The position numbers and the translations under genes are program-made. From positions 10,292,001 through 10,356,000 of the forward strand of contig CAUJLY010000006.1 in assembly GCA_963281155.1 (NCBI GenBank): a stretch of DNA of 64,000 bases, in the 5' to 3' direction. Under the pieces are notes generated by a model. It was not told the DNA's origin and ran no database searches. It saw only the letters and a list, made by a program, of their open reading frames with translations. Origin of the DNA: Rhabditophanes sp. KR3021 (taxonomy: Eukaryota; Nematoda; Chromadorea; Rhabditida; Alloionematidae). Of the stretch, positions 37,793 to 49,510 are shown one piece after another. How positions within the stretch are numbered: the first letter of the stretch is position 1; each line of letters begins with the position of its first letter.

Positions 37793-39476
37793 ATGACCGA
37801 CCAAAATTTACGAACTCTTGAAAACTTGGAGTTTAGAATCGCATGCATGTAAGTTAGTTCCTATACTTAAATATAATACATTAACTATTTAGAAATTTAC
37901 CAACCGAGGCTTATACTGGATGCCGAGTCAGCGCAGCCGTAGCTGCATACAATACTGATTATGTCACAGCTTTCTATTCAGAAAATGTGTCAGAACAACT
38001 TCATCCTGGTTTCGAGGAAGTAGGTAAAATTAAGTACAAGTTTGAGTTAAAGCAGAAATTAAAGTTGCAAATGTAAGTAAATAATTTAGAAAGAGTACTT
38101 TAAACAATTGTTCTAGCTTTGCTGTTGATCTTGAAACAAACCATGACAAATATTTAATAGGGGAATCAGTTATAACCATTCAAGATTTGTTGGCTCATGG
38201 GGAAGGTCATATAACTTTAAATAGAGATCCTCAGAAAGTGGTAAATAACCAAGCCCCGACCGTCATCCACATTACGATTGAGAAAGTAAATGTGGAAATA
38301 GCTTCAATGATTCGCTTCGAAGGTTCCGGATTATGTTTTCTCTCAAATGACCCAAAACATCCATCCAAATCACTGCAAACAAACCCTTATTTTATTTTCA
38401 AAGTAGTAGATAAAATGAATGCCATGAACAACCATATGCTATACAAAAGTGAACATGTCAAAAATTCTAGCAAGCCTCATTGGAAAGCTTTCTTCGTTAT
38501 TACAAAATACATGTCATTATTCACGGATAGTATGCTTCAAATAATTGTTATGAATTATAATCCTAATGAAGTAGATTCAATTATTGGAACATGCTCCACA
38601 ACATTTAATGACTTATTAAATGGGCAAGCTCTTTGCTTTTATTTGAACCGAGCCAATGGGTCAAAGATGCATGATATGAAGGTGGATGTTGTCGAATTTA
38701 GGGGCTTTGAATTGCCATCTTTTACTAAGATTATTTCTAGCAAAAAACTTAGGCTTCACACGACAATTGGGATAGATTTTTCTGCTTATAATGGAATTAA
38801 GACGGACAAAGGCTGTTGTCACTACATCAACAATGGATCTCTAAATGAATATCAAAATGTGATGAAGAAAACATTCGACTGTATTTCGGAAAACGACTTG
38901 AATCGAAAAGTATTTGCATTTGGTGCCAATTTATACCCAAAAGGTGTTCGAGGATCGACTATTGAACTACTTACAAATGAAACAGCCAATTTAAAATATT
39001 TTACTGATGTAGGAGCGTTAAATAGAAGTTACTCCAAGTTTGTAATGTCTCACAATTTCGGCCATCAGAATGATTTGTCTGAAGTTATTTTACAAGTAAA
39101 AAGCATGGCCAAAGCAAATGAAACTGCAAATCCTGGGACAGTTTACTTCATTCTGGTTATTTATACAAATGGATGCATAAGAAATGGAACTTCGACAATT
39201 AATGCTTTAGTTGAAGCATCTGAATGGCCGGTGTCAGTCGTCATCATACCCGTCCAAAACTCTACTCATCCCTTTTGCGACAAGTATCTTGAAGAATTTG
39301 ATAAATTAACCTGGAGCCACAATAAGCATCAAGATAATACTCCTTTGAGAAGAGAAGTTTTGACAATTGTTAATCCACTTGCTGCAAATACGGATAATGT
39401 TAGTGAGTTAATGTTTAGACATATTCCCAGACAAGTGGAGGAATGGTTTCATAATAGTCAACGTTTAACGCATTAA
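37793..39476 (+). CDS. Divergent copine family protein
   Basis: Three exons (37793..37848, 37893..38072, 38117..39476) encode 531 residues, the normal copine length. Layout: C2A (about 10-130), C2B (about 140-270) and a copine-type von Willebrand A domain (about 290-520), with the family block CHYIN.....NEY and YFILVIYTNG. Copines normally bind phospholipid in a calcium-dependent way. Here many metal ligands are missing: the C2A loop after NLP lacks the usual D...SDP, the C2B loop reads TNPYF instead of SDPF, the MIDAS motif is DFSAYNG (Asp 299) rather than DxTxSNG, and the usual TDG is TNG (Asn 430). Membrane binding may therefore be calcium-independent or lost. The first exon starts at an ATG 18 bases after an acceptor-like tttag. 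Expression site cannot be told from the sequence. Confidence 0.85.
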
Positions 39477-40325
39477 TATGCTTTTGATAATATGTTTTTT
39501 TCATTTGCTGGTATTTTTTTAGTACATTTTTAATCCTTAATTGTTGCGTTATTTGTTAAACACTTATTCGAGTTTATCAAAAAATTTCTTTAAAGCCATA
39601 CAATATTAAAATGATTTTTGCTGTCTTGTTTGAACCATGAAATATAGATACACACAATTAAGTTCATCAAGAAATATACTTAAAGTCCCAAAATATTAAA
39701 AATAATTTTTATATTGTAAGTAGTTTAAAGCATTAGATATAAATACATATATTAAAGTAAAGAACATTATTTTAAATCACAAAGCATGTATTAAAAATGA
39801 CATATTGTAATGTATGCATGTTTGGCCCGTTTACCAAAACCTTCTGCAGAAATTTCAGCAACTTGGGCAGAAGCTGCTGGAGTGGGAGGTTGACCAATTT
39901 GAACTCAATTTTGGGACTTTAGATGAAATCATTTTAGCTTTTTCAGCTGATGCCGATTGATCTTTTAAGTTTACGATTTTCAATAATAAACCAGTACATT
40001 CTTAAATTACCAATTGACGATCAAATTATATACAACATTGATTTAGTTGATATGATTCCGAATAACATTTACACTTAAAACATCCGTATGAGTAATGCCG
40101 GAAACGTAATTATTCAGATGTTTGTGGTAATAAACTTTTGTTGAGGACAAAAATAGATGCTTATGATTTATGGATTTTACTGAGAAAATGAGCAACTCTG
40201 ATTAAACTGTCAAAATCATTTAAAGCATTCATTAAAAACACATATCTATGTTGGTCATCAAGAAATTTATTTTTAATCACAAAATAATAGAAATGACATA
40301 TTCTATACTAAACATGATTAGTAAA
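39477..40325. other. Gap with a partial copy of the next gene's 3' end
   Basis: AT-rich sequence between convergent genes. It contains a coding-like minus-strand remnant (see entry at 39785-40030) that resembles the end of the ureidoglycolate-lyase-like gene, including its 3' flank (ttttaaatcacaaa near 39773 compared with ttttaatcacaaa near 40271). The rest shows nothing recognisable. Confidence 0.4.
39785..40030 (-). pseudogene. Partial duplicate of the C-terminal end of the adjacent gene
   Basis: Two minus-strand segments have coding character but need a one-base shift between them: TGLLLKIVNLKDQSASAEKA and, after it, GQPPTPAASAQVAEISAEGF then GKRAKHAYITI and a stop. The second part matches the neighbour's tail in the pattern AQVAEISAEG versus GQVIEIVAEA, and flanking DNA is also similar. 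This could be a decayed tandem copy, a 3' alternative exon, or an unrelated small gene. No start codon was assigned. Confidence 0.3.
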
Positions 40326-40420
40326 TTATTGCTTGACAATATTAAGAGTAGCTTTTGAAACCAGAGCTTCCGCAACAATTTCAATAACTTGACCAGTGAT
40401 TGAGCGGAATGTTGCCCCGT

Positions 40421-41967
40421 TCAAGAGGAACTCTGAGCAGCTTCAGAAGATTCCTGATTAAGAGGTCCAGTAGACGGGTGAGAAACATTAGAGGGGTAAA
40501 ATGGGACATTTCCTGGAGGAAATAGAGTAGAATAAGCATTTGTACCATCTTTCCCAACGGTTGAAGGATAGTTGAGGCGTTCGAGGAGAGTTTTAGCATC
40601 CCCATTAAAAACACTATTTTCAAATTTGTAATTTTGGGAAAACTCTTCTTCCAATGGAATTGCATTTCCAGCATCAGTTTCAACGATAGTTTCTTCAAAT
40701 GTAAGTTGGGCAGTATTGCAAAGTGGCATTGGCGCACTATGCCAAACGAATGGATTAAGTCGAACGCCAATTGTGGACGGCAGAAGAACGGTAAATGCCT
40801 TCATAAAGTCAGGTTCTCCGCATGCCAAAGGACGAATAATTGTGAAAGTCCAATTTTGACCTGGAGTAAGACAACGCATAAAGAATGATCCATCAACGCT
40901 TGACATAATCCATGAGAAAGTATACTGATCCTCTTTACTGTGGTAATGTGTCGGAAGAGTGCAGACAGCTCCTTTGAATCCTCCCGACAAGCCAGCAAAT
41001 TGAAGATCTTTGTCACCCCCATCTTTATCGATCCATGTCATTGTAAAGCGTTGATTCAGCTTGCCACTACGACTCCCATAGTCGGAATCTTTCCAATTGA
41101 CCAGAGTGGGATTTTCATCCTCGTAATCATTCAAATTGACAAGTTCTCCGAACCCTTGAATATCTTTAGCAGTCTCTTCGGTGATCATATACCTCTGGTA
41201 ATAATGAGATGCGTTGAAATTAGTAGAATCCGGTTCTCTAATATCACTGGTCTTTTTGGATTTGTTCTTTTCTTCATGGAAATAAAGATCAACAACTTTC
41301 AATGTTTCTAGTTCTGTTTCAATATTGGCCTTAAGGTTGATTTTCAAATAATTTCCCGACCTCCTGTCTACCTTAATTCCGAACGTCTAAAATTGAGCTC
41401 ATCAAATAGAGTTATAATTTATAACCATACCTTTCTGTGTTTGATGTCAAACGAAATGTCATGTTCAAGGCAGATTGGGAAAGAGTGGCGAATGTGTGGC
41501 TTAATCAAAACGGAACAAGTTCCATCAAACTTCACGGCCAAATAATACGGCTTGTCTTCTTTGTCTGTGTGCATAAACACTATAACAAATGGATATGCCA
41601 TTTTAGGAATATAAACAACGTGGCCATCGAGGTGCTTGACAAAGATATTTTCAACCTGAAGAACGTCGTTTCCTATCTTTTTTGCGTAGACAGGAAAAGG
41701 TTCATCGAGGTATGTAACGTCACAATTTGCTTCATTCCATTTGTTGTCGAGTTTTGAGTCGGTCAAAGATCCATCTAGCCTTCCATTAACCATGCGTTTG
41801 CGAGACGTTTCGAAGCGGACTCTTTCAATTTTGTCATCAAAGCTAAAGTAGTTTTATAATTGAAATAGTTTTTAAACTTACTCTGTATCATTTTCATGAA
41901 CACTCCCGAAAAAAGTCAAAGAAGGACTGAATTGAACAGTCGATACTTCAAAAGAACCAACACTCAT
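40421..41967 (-). CDS. Tandem ureidoglycolate-lyase (AllA)-like bi-cupin protein
   Basis: Exons 41967..41882, 41842..41431 and 41386..40421 join to 487 residues. Two regions resemble the AllA cupin fold. In the first, IPKMAYPFVIVFMHTDKEDK is followed by KPHIRHSF. In the second, PDFMKAFTVLL is followed by GVRLNPFVWHSAPMPL and IPLEEEF, which fits the AllA pattern PD....AF......GV......VWH and its C-terminal IPE.E. A TEETAKDIQGFGELVNL segment matches the AllA N-terminus. AllA releases urea from ureidoglycolate in allantoin breakdown; only the second copy keeps VWH, so the first may be structural. The frame stops at 40421, but another frame just beyond encodes a sensible tail (LLNGATFRSITGQVIEIVAE, 40436..40326), so the true C-terminus may be longer. 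Function is inferred from motifs only. Confidence 0.6.
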
Positions 41968-44900
41968 AGTACAATGCGTTTCTAAAAAATAGCGTCACGT
42001 TAAAACAATAATCAAACAATTGACGCGAAGATTATAAAAGTTTGGTTGCAACTTGTCTTTAAAATAACAGCAAGATATAGAGAAAAATGCTTTAGATGAA
42101 GTGCGTTAGGTCATCCATTAATGTTAATTAACTAACACTTTTTAGATGTAGCAAAGTTTAAAGTAAATGCTTGCAAAAAAAACAACTTGTCTAACCTTGT
42201 ATCATTGTGAATATCTATTATAGCAATAAAAAAATATCGTCCACAAGCATAATTGGTATACAATAAAGAACGACACATACAAACATTACCTATCCGCATT
42301 TGCACAATATATTTATCAGCGTTTCAACTTCGTCAAAAATGTTTATTGCGTAAGAGTTGTCAATTATATGCTTGGCATTAGACAGTCTATGATACCTTCA
42401 ACCACAAATATTAATCTTTTAAATGCGAAAAGCTTGATAATGCATGGCATTAGGATTGGCAAATGAAATGGTTTAATTGGAATCTAATAAAATAGCAATA
42501 TATTTATTTTCAAATTTATTTGCTTGCATAACTTTGGCTTCTTCCAAAGTAATAATTTGCATTTAAAGAGTATTAATTTGAACTTCAAAGTAATGTCACA
42601 AATTGGCTGATTAGACTCTCACTTCAATTAACTTGTACGATCCAAAACAAATCCACAAACATATTGTTATCATTTTCAGGAATCTTATTTTTGATAAATG
42701 CAAAAGTAGATAATTCAGTTATTTAGAAACAAAAACACTCATATTTACCCCATCATATTTCATCCAACTAATAAACACATGTATTATATGTCGTTTGGGC
42801 AGAAAGAGTTGAGATTTATTATTTTTGAAAAGTGGTTATATAGACAGACAAAAGATAATAAAGCTGATTAGTCCTATCCGAGCAAAGCGCAATTGATATC
42901 TCCTTTCTTTGTGCCGGGGTCGTCTCAATAAACTCCTCGGCAAGTGTTATGTGCCTTCTTGGGCCCTTTATACTGATGAAGACAAAATATATCTGTTTTG
43001 AATGGGAATGAATATATTTTCAGGAAATAGTTGTTATTTCAATTTAATGTCACAAATCATTCTTCGAACTTTTCAAAAGAGATATGTAACTTTGTTTTTG
43101 TTATTAACTAAATCTTCCCATAATGGATATTATTCTTACCCCTTAACAATTGAACGGTCTCCAAAAAGATGTGGAATAATTCGCTTAAAGTGCCATATCA
43201 ATTATTTATACTTATTCATAAGTATATTCGATGGGGACAAAAAATTATTTCCAGATGACAAATTTAAACGAACTTTTTTCTTAAGCGAAAATTCACATTC
43301 ATTTAATATATTTGAATAAACTTTAAATATGCTGAAAGATCATATGTTTATTATTAGTAACAATATTTATTACCTCTGAATTCTGAAAAAAATATGAAGG
43401 AAGCATACAATTAATTATACGTTTATTTCAGAAATCAAAGTATTTCTACCTTCAAATATGCATTTATAAAACATTCAATTTGTATATTTTTTCTTATTTG
43501 ATGCATTTATTCTAACGACGCAATTTATATAATTGTTCATGGAACATTTGCTTGTCAATTACATCATTCAGGCATCCTACAAATACTTTTAATTCATTGA
43601 TAATTTAAATTCTTTGTTGATTTAACAGACATAACTCGTTCAAATATTTATTTTTCACGCCTAAATTGCACTTTTTATGCCATAAATTACAGCTCCTCCA
43701 ACCATGGCATCATTTAATCCTCTCTAAGCACTTAATACTTGGTCACTTCTCTATTGATCACCTAATGCGAGCTTGAAAAAAAGAATCTATTATGGTGTAG
43801 TATTAATTTCCATATGCATTACTAAGTTCAAATTGAAATATAATATTTATTTCCATTTACATCAAGTTGACTTCTTTTGTAGTACGAATATGGGTTTGTA
43901 ATAAAAAAATTATTATTATCACTGGAATCATTATTATAAACATATATTGCTTTCAATCTTTTTCACCACTGTTTACATTAACAAAAATAAACTTTTCTCA
44001 GTTCTTGATATAATAATGTAAATTTTGGCTTTGCTTATTATTCTTCATCTAACTGAGACAACTTATTTTTATTCACTAAAAAATGTTATATTTGATTTGT
44101 CTATTATTAAATAAGCAATGACAATGTAAAATATTACTCCTTTATAGTAACAAAAAATACACTTATTGTTCAGATTTAAAGAGACTATTCCTAAAATTCA
44201 ATTTTTTAAGTATTTATTTCCTTATGTAGAGCTAATTTGTACATCTCATCATACAAAATACCTCATCAATAGTTGGACACATATATTAATTTTGTAGGTG
44301 ATGTAAGATAATGCATGGCATATGAATACATTCCACTAACAACTTCTACTTTTCATATTTAGATGTTATAAAAGAACACATTAACGATAATTAGATAAAA
44401 ACATTCTAATTATTTAGACGTCTGTTGAAAAAGATTATTTTACCTAGACATTGTCATGTTTGATGACATAATAATTCGACATACCCATTTTGTTAACACA
44501 TTAAGTTATCAAATTTTAATTTATACAAACTAGAAGACAAAATTGTAATCTTTTATGTTTAATTATTCGAAAATGTAGGCGCTCTCCACAAGGATGGTAT
44601 GTTTTACCTAGGTGCTATGTATCTTTGATACTAAATAGTTAAACGGGATGATTTATGAAACATATTGTTTTTTAACCTGCAGTAATTTGATAAAAATAAA
44701 ACAAAACAAAAAGTTATCTCATTATATCATTTGTCATGTATCAGAATACATTAAAGCAACCTAAAATTTGTTATTTTGATGTTGCCTCAAATATAAAAAA
44801 TGATAGCAGGCTGATCATAAATGATTACTTAAGACCTTCTAATCAAATTTCTTTTCCTTGAGACAACAAATTTTGATTTAAAATATCAAAGAAACACCTT

Positions 44901-45273
44901 TTTTGATTGAAACTTTATTCAAATTACAACCTACATCTCATTAAACATCTGTTTGTCAATCAAACATTTTTGTCCCACAGTTATGATGTTTTTATAATAC
45001 GCTATCTTCTAATAATGACAATACTTTATCTATCGTTTTATAGCCTTAATTTTTTTTTATCTTTTTTGATGCTTGGAAATAACATTAAAATCAGTTACTT
45101 AAGGTTGTCTGTTATTGAATTTTGCATGTGGTTAATAAATAATTACTTCTTTTTATAGCCTTTGCCCAAATAATTTGTTATCCATAATTCTGATTAGAAA
45201 AGCATTCGTAACAGAGACAAGGCTATTTGCGATTTTCCTTGAAAGAACCATTCAAAGGTGTTAATTTATTATC
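41968..45273. other. No gene recognised
   Basis: AT-rich region between the bi-cupin gene (minus) and the GPCR gene (plus), so it holds both promoters. An open frame at 43002-43319 (about 89-105 residues) has no recognised domain and may be chance. Otherwise no coding, RNA or repeat features seen. Confidence 0.5.
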
Positions 45274-46486
45274 ATGACACTTTGCGCATCAAGTGAAGAC
45301 TTCTGGAGATATTGCGGATGTGTCTTAATGCTCTATCTCCTGCCAACAATTTGCGCAATTGGAATAGTACTAAATGTAGCTTGCTTGACAGTTTTTATAT
45401 TTCATCGCAATCACCCAATTGTACCTGCTCTTATCTTACTCTCAATCTGCGACAGTTTGCAATTATTTTTCTCCCTATTTGTATTATACATTCCTGCTTT
45501 ACATGAATTTTCAGGTAATAACATTTCCTTTTTTTTGTTTTTAATCTTTTGTATCAGGAAGCCAGTTTGTTAGTAAAATCGGGCAAGTTGCATTTATTTC
45601 AACAGGCTTATTCGCACCTGTATTGCTTACAGTAAATTGTGCCTCTATTTGGACGATGTGCTACATTTGTATTAAGCGATACAGAGCAATTTCCAACCCA
45701 TTGTCAACTGTCACAAAAGATTCCTCCTCCACAAAAACACTCATAATTATAAGCATTGCGGCGATAATATTTAACTTTCGGAAATGGTTAGAATACAGAT
45801 GGTTGTGGATAGACTTACAACATCCTCCAAGCAATCTATTCAAGTCCGATCCACCAATTCTAGACCGCAAATGGTTTCTAATGTATGAATATAAGTCAAT
45901 AATTAATAATTCGACGTACCGTCTTTTTGTAAGTCTTCATCAAATTATTTATTAACCAAAAAAATAATAATTTAGTGGGAACACATAATTTATCCAGTCT
46001 GTGTATACTTGATTCCCCTCTTCCTTATATCAATTCTGCATGCTTTAATATTAACAAGCCTCTCAAAGCGTAAAATTCAATCTATCGGTCATAAACGAAG
46101 AATGGCCAAAGAAAGAAGATCACTGATGCTTTTGATATCAATAGTAGTTTTATTTTTCTTATGTCATACGGGTGGCCTAGTTGTTCGTTTTTTCCCATAC
46201 TCAAACATCGAAACGGTATCTTATTTTATATTTTTCAAAGATATTGCAAACTTTTTGTTTAATGTCAATTCTTGTGCTAATCCAATGGTATGTTTAAATG
46301 GTGCTTTTGAAAGATTAAAATATATTGTAGGTTTACTTTGTATTCACACGTCATTTCAAAGATTTACGTTCATCGTGGAGTAATTCTAAGTATGGAAATA
46401 CATCGCACAACGTATCTGTTATGCTTTTACTCAAACAATCAATTGCAAAAAAGTCACCTGATACAAATCATCAATCAGACACATAA
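45274..46486 (+). CDS. Rhodopsin-family GPCR, FMRFamide-receptor-like (FRPR type)
   Basis: Exons 45274..45514, 45558..45928, 45976..46330 and 46362..46486 give 363 residues. Seven hydrophobic helices are present: TM1 with GIVLNVACL (the GN pattern), TM2 with SICDSLQ (D at the usual place), TM3 ending in KRYRAISNPL (the DRY position reads KRY), and TM7 with NSCANPMVC in place of NPxxY. The KERRSLMLL segment before TM6 and the SSWSNSKYGNTSHN tail are typical of nematode FMRFamide-like peptide receptors. It should couple a secreted neuropeptide to G proteins in neurons or muscle. The last intron as drawn is only 31 bases; without it the frame runs on into a different end (FERLKYIVGLL). A one-base error at 46358-46361 would explain the tail equally well. 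No ligand can be assigned. Confidence 0.8.
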
Positions 46487-46932
46487 AAAGAATCTTCTTC
46501 CATTAAAACCGATAATCTCACTTTAATATAATAACTCAATAAACCTTATAATATATATAATTTGACCTTAATAATTTTTGCTAAACAAACCACAAATACT
46601 AAACAGTGTGTTGTCAATAAATAATCACTAATTGAGAGTATTTGATTAAATGTTTAAAATATTTATAAACATCTTTGAGGCACCTTGCATTATGTGTTGG
46701 TGTGAATAAAAAAGAAAGGATGTAATTTATAGTTATGCATTAATTTAATTGAGGGATATAAATCATCTAAAAAAGATTGTTCTCAATAAACAAAGTAATG
46801 GAAATTAGAGAAAAAATATTTTTAATTTAAACTTATTTTTAATGGAACATATTTTTAATAAAAGATGTTGTTGATTAATTTATTCAATTTGCAGAAACGT
46901 AGACAATTCTATTTTTGGAAACTTTTCTCATT
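46487..46932. other. Convergent 3' gap
   Basis: AT-rich, between the GPCR (plus) and the small Gly/Tyr-rich gene (minus). Should hold both 3' UTRs. Nothing else seen. Confidence 0.5.
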
Positions 46933-47352
46933 TTAAAAACCTCCATTTCCACGTCCTTGGTAATAACCATTATTATTGCCATATGATGGTGGGGGTCCAT
47001 AAGTGATCATTTGACTTGGCATTGGAGAATAACGAGGCACATCAGTGCTAAAAGCATTCATGTAACCTCCATTGTTGCTATTGTATCCGTAAACAGGCCC
47101 TGGCCCGAAGTTTGACCCCTGGAAACCTCTATTCATGCCGCGATAATTGTTGTAACCATCATCATTGTACATGCCTAACCTATTACTGTCATAATAAGAA
47201 GATACGGCACGTTCTTGATAGTTAGGATTCCCATAACCCATATAAGGTCTATTTCCAGTCAAAGCCCTCATCTCATTCAACCCACCGATTGAATAGACTT
47301 GGCTAATTGCTAAAGAAAGTAGAGTAATAATTGCAAATACCGTCATCATCAA
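46933..47352 (-). CDS. Secreted Gly/Tyr/Asn-rich small protein
   Basis: A single-exon frame of 139 residues with a signal peptide (MMMTVFAIITLLSLAISQVYS) and a mature part rich in Gly, Tyr, Asn, Pro and Met, ending GNNNGYYQGRGNGGF. Motifs such as PYMGYGNPNY and GPPPSYG repeat loosely. This kind of composition is found in nematode cuticle, eggshell or epidermal secreted proteins, including the short Gly/Tyr-rich peptides, but no specific family could be assigned. A good TATA box lies about 33-45 bases upstream of the ATG. It sits next to the ShKT-domain gene on the same strand, which has a similar Tyr/Pro-rich N-terminus, so the two may be co-expressed. Confidence 0.75.
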   Translation of the reverse strand: MMMTVFAIITLLSLAISQVYSIGGLNEMRALTGNRPYMGYGNPNYQERAVSSYYDSNRLGMYNDDGYNNYRGMNRGFQGSNFGPGPVYGYNSNNGGYMNAFSTDVPRYSPMPSQMITYGPPPSYGNNNGYYQGRGNGGF

Positions 47353-47384
47353 AATAAATTTAGCTTATCTAAAGTATTTTGACA

Positions 47385-47396
47385 CCCTTTTATATA
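47385..47396 (-). promoter_or_regulatory. TATA box of the Gly/Tyr-rich gene
   Basis: Minus-strand TATATAAAAGGG, 33-44 bases before the ATG at 47352. The strong match suggests high, tissue- or stage-specific expression with a very short leader. Confidence 0.6.
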
Positions 47397-47928
47397 CCTC
47401 AATTTTCAATTAAATAATTGATGACCGCCTCTTTAACCTTAAGGAAATAAAAATATTTTCAAAACTTATCATCCATCATTTTTAATTTCCTACACCAATA
47501 AGGAAAGAGTAACAAAAATCCTGTTGCTGAGTCAGGGCAAGCTAATGTTTGTAATAATTAGCTTTTATGAATTGAATGAGGACCAGTTAGTGGCTTTTTT
47601 GACATTAGCCTAAATATTATTAAAGAAGCGAAGGACGCCAAAATAATCAACAACCAAATGTAACTTAACGTCTCATCTATTCCAACAACTTTCGTTCCAC
47701 TTTACCAATTTCCAACCATTGTAAAGAATGGAATAGGTCTGTGAAGGTGGATAAAATTCCACTTACGGCTAATATGTACTTTTGTTGAACAGGTTTCCTC
47801 AATTTAAATAAATATTTATATACTACCAAGAGGACTATTCTTCAATTAGTAAATTCTTTTACGACAACACGATTTTATTTATAAATATTATATGATGGGC
47901 AATAAAATTAAATTTACAATATCAAATT
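47397..47928. other. Intergenic between the two secreted-protein genes
   Basis: AT-rich sequence, upstream of the Gly/Tyr-rich gene and downstream of the ShKT gene. No coding frame recognised. Confidence 0.5.
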
Positions 47929-49438
47929 TTAAATAGATTTTTGTTGGTTGGGAAGACTCTTGTAGGAGTTAAAGTTTTGTTGTTGTCTTTTCATGATACC
48001 ATTATTCTGGCTTGCAGTAATTGGAATAGCAGGAATATCAAAAGACTCAGGCTTACGTTCTTTGAGTGGATAAATGCCGGAACGAAGTTGAGAAAATGGA
48101 GAAATTGGGGGGTAATAATTGTTGGTGAATGCCAACTCTGAAAACAAATCAATTTAAATGAGTGCAAACGAATTAGATAGAAGTGTAAGTTTGGATAGAT
48201 CATGAAAAGGGTAAAGATGCCCATCAATCTCACCTGATCCTCTTGCATAAACTTCATTTTGAGGGCTCATGTCCCCACAAGCGTTACATGAATCTTTACA
48301 ATAAGTATGCATGTAGGTTGGGTGCCTTTCACACAAACCAATTGAAGCCCACCTTGGACATCCATTTATGTGGGAGTCTTTGCATTGTAATTTAGAATAA
48401 GGGAAGATGGTAGTGATGCGAGCGAAGTTAGAAAACGGTTTAATTAGGGAGGTTTGGCCGTTATTGTAAAGATTCATGTAAAGATTGTTGAGACGAGTCA
48501 TGGTGGTGTCGAAATTATAGGAGTCCCATGAGTTGTAGACTTCACCGATGGGTGATTCTAAAAAGGAGTTTTGGTTAAAATCTTCGTAGTTACCATTTAA
48601 GCCGAGTGAAGGTCCGTCTAGTGAAGACATCGTTTGGATGGAGTTTAAACCAGTCAAGGTGTTGATGTTATTGAGGTTGGAAGAAGTCCCAAGTGGTCCT
48701 GAATTGATACAACCTGTCCCACATGAAATCGGGCAGATTCTAGTCATCATCAACGACTGGCTTGAACATTGGCCAGTTGATGCCCAGACTGAACATTGCG
48801 TTGATTGGTCTCTGCAATTAATTGAAGATCCTCCTAATTGACTGCCCCCAATACTCCCACTAAAGTATATAATTATATGCATTTACGACTCAAACTTACT
48901 CAGCAATTCCCATAGGAGGAAGTGAAACTCCCGGCTGATTATAATTAGCTAATGAATTAGATCCATAAGAATTGTCAAAAGCACTCATTCCATACAATCC
49001 TTGGTTGTTGAAATTGGATTGGGAAATTGAAGAGAATGGGCTTATTTGAGTTTGTGGGTATGGGCTTATTTGAGGTGGTGAGTAAGGAAATCTATTATTA
49101 GGATAATTGTATCCAGCGCTACCGTAATTACTCAGTGAAGTAGTGTATGGGCTTATTCCATATTGTGAAGTGGCGGGATAATTTGAAAGGCCACTTCCAT
49201 ATCCCATTGAAGCTATTGATGATTGGTAGTTTGGATAGTTGTTGATTGCGGAGTAACCATAGGATGAGTAGGGATTGTAGTTGGGTTGGTATCTGTTTGA
49301 GTAGGGGTAATTTTGAGAGTATCCCTGATACCCTGAATAAGGGCCGTAATTACCATAAGGAGAATTAATTGGCACGATTGGTGGAATCTGTGAGAAAGTA
49401 GAAAGAACAAATGTAGCAAGGATGAAAAGTGATCTCAT
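47929..49438 (-). CDS. Secreted Tyr/Pro-rich protein with two ShKT domains
   Basis: Exons 49438..48900, 48859..48234 and 48137..47929 give 457 residues. A signal peptide (MRSLFILATFVLSTFSQ) precedes a long Tyr/Pro/Ser/Asn-rich region. Two ShKT (SXC) modules follow: the first from NCRDQSTQCSVWASTGQC to CPISCGTGC, the second from LQCKDSHINGCPRWASIGLC to CKDSCNACG. Each has the six-cysteine pattern with the W/WA..G.C core. ShKT modules are very common in nematode surface and secreted proteins, usually as protein-interaction or structural modules rather than as toxins. The C-terminus (PPISPFSQLRSGIYPL and a Gln/Asn-rich tail) is unstructured. The composition suggests a cuticle or extracellular matrix role. 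A TATAAATAGG lies about 75 bases upstream. Confidence 0.85.
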
Positions 49439-49510
49439 GTTGGTAAATAAACCTTGAATAAATTTAAATCAAACACACTTGCATAAAATAAATAGTTATG
49501 TTTAGCGGAT

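Noticed and set aside
40381..40770. 129-residue minus-strand frame
   Set aside because: It overlaps the AllA-like exon in another frame and is Leu-rich; a shadow of the real gene.
43002..43319. Plus-strand frame of about 100 residues (contains IILRTFQKRYV)
   Set aside because: Some coding flavour but no family, and surrounding sequence gives no exons to join; not enough to call a gene.
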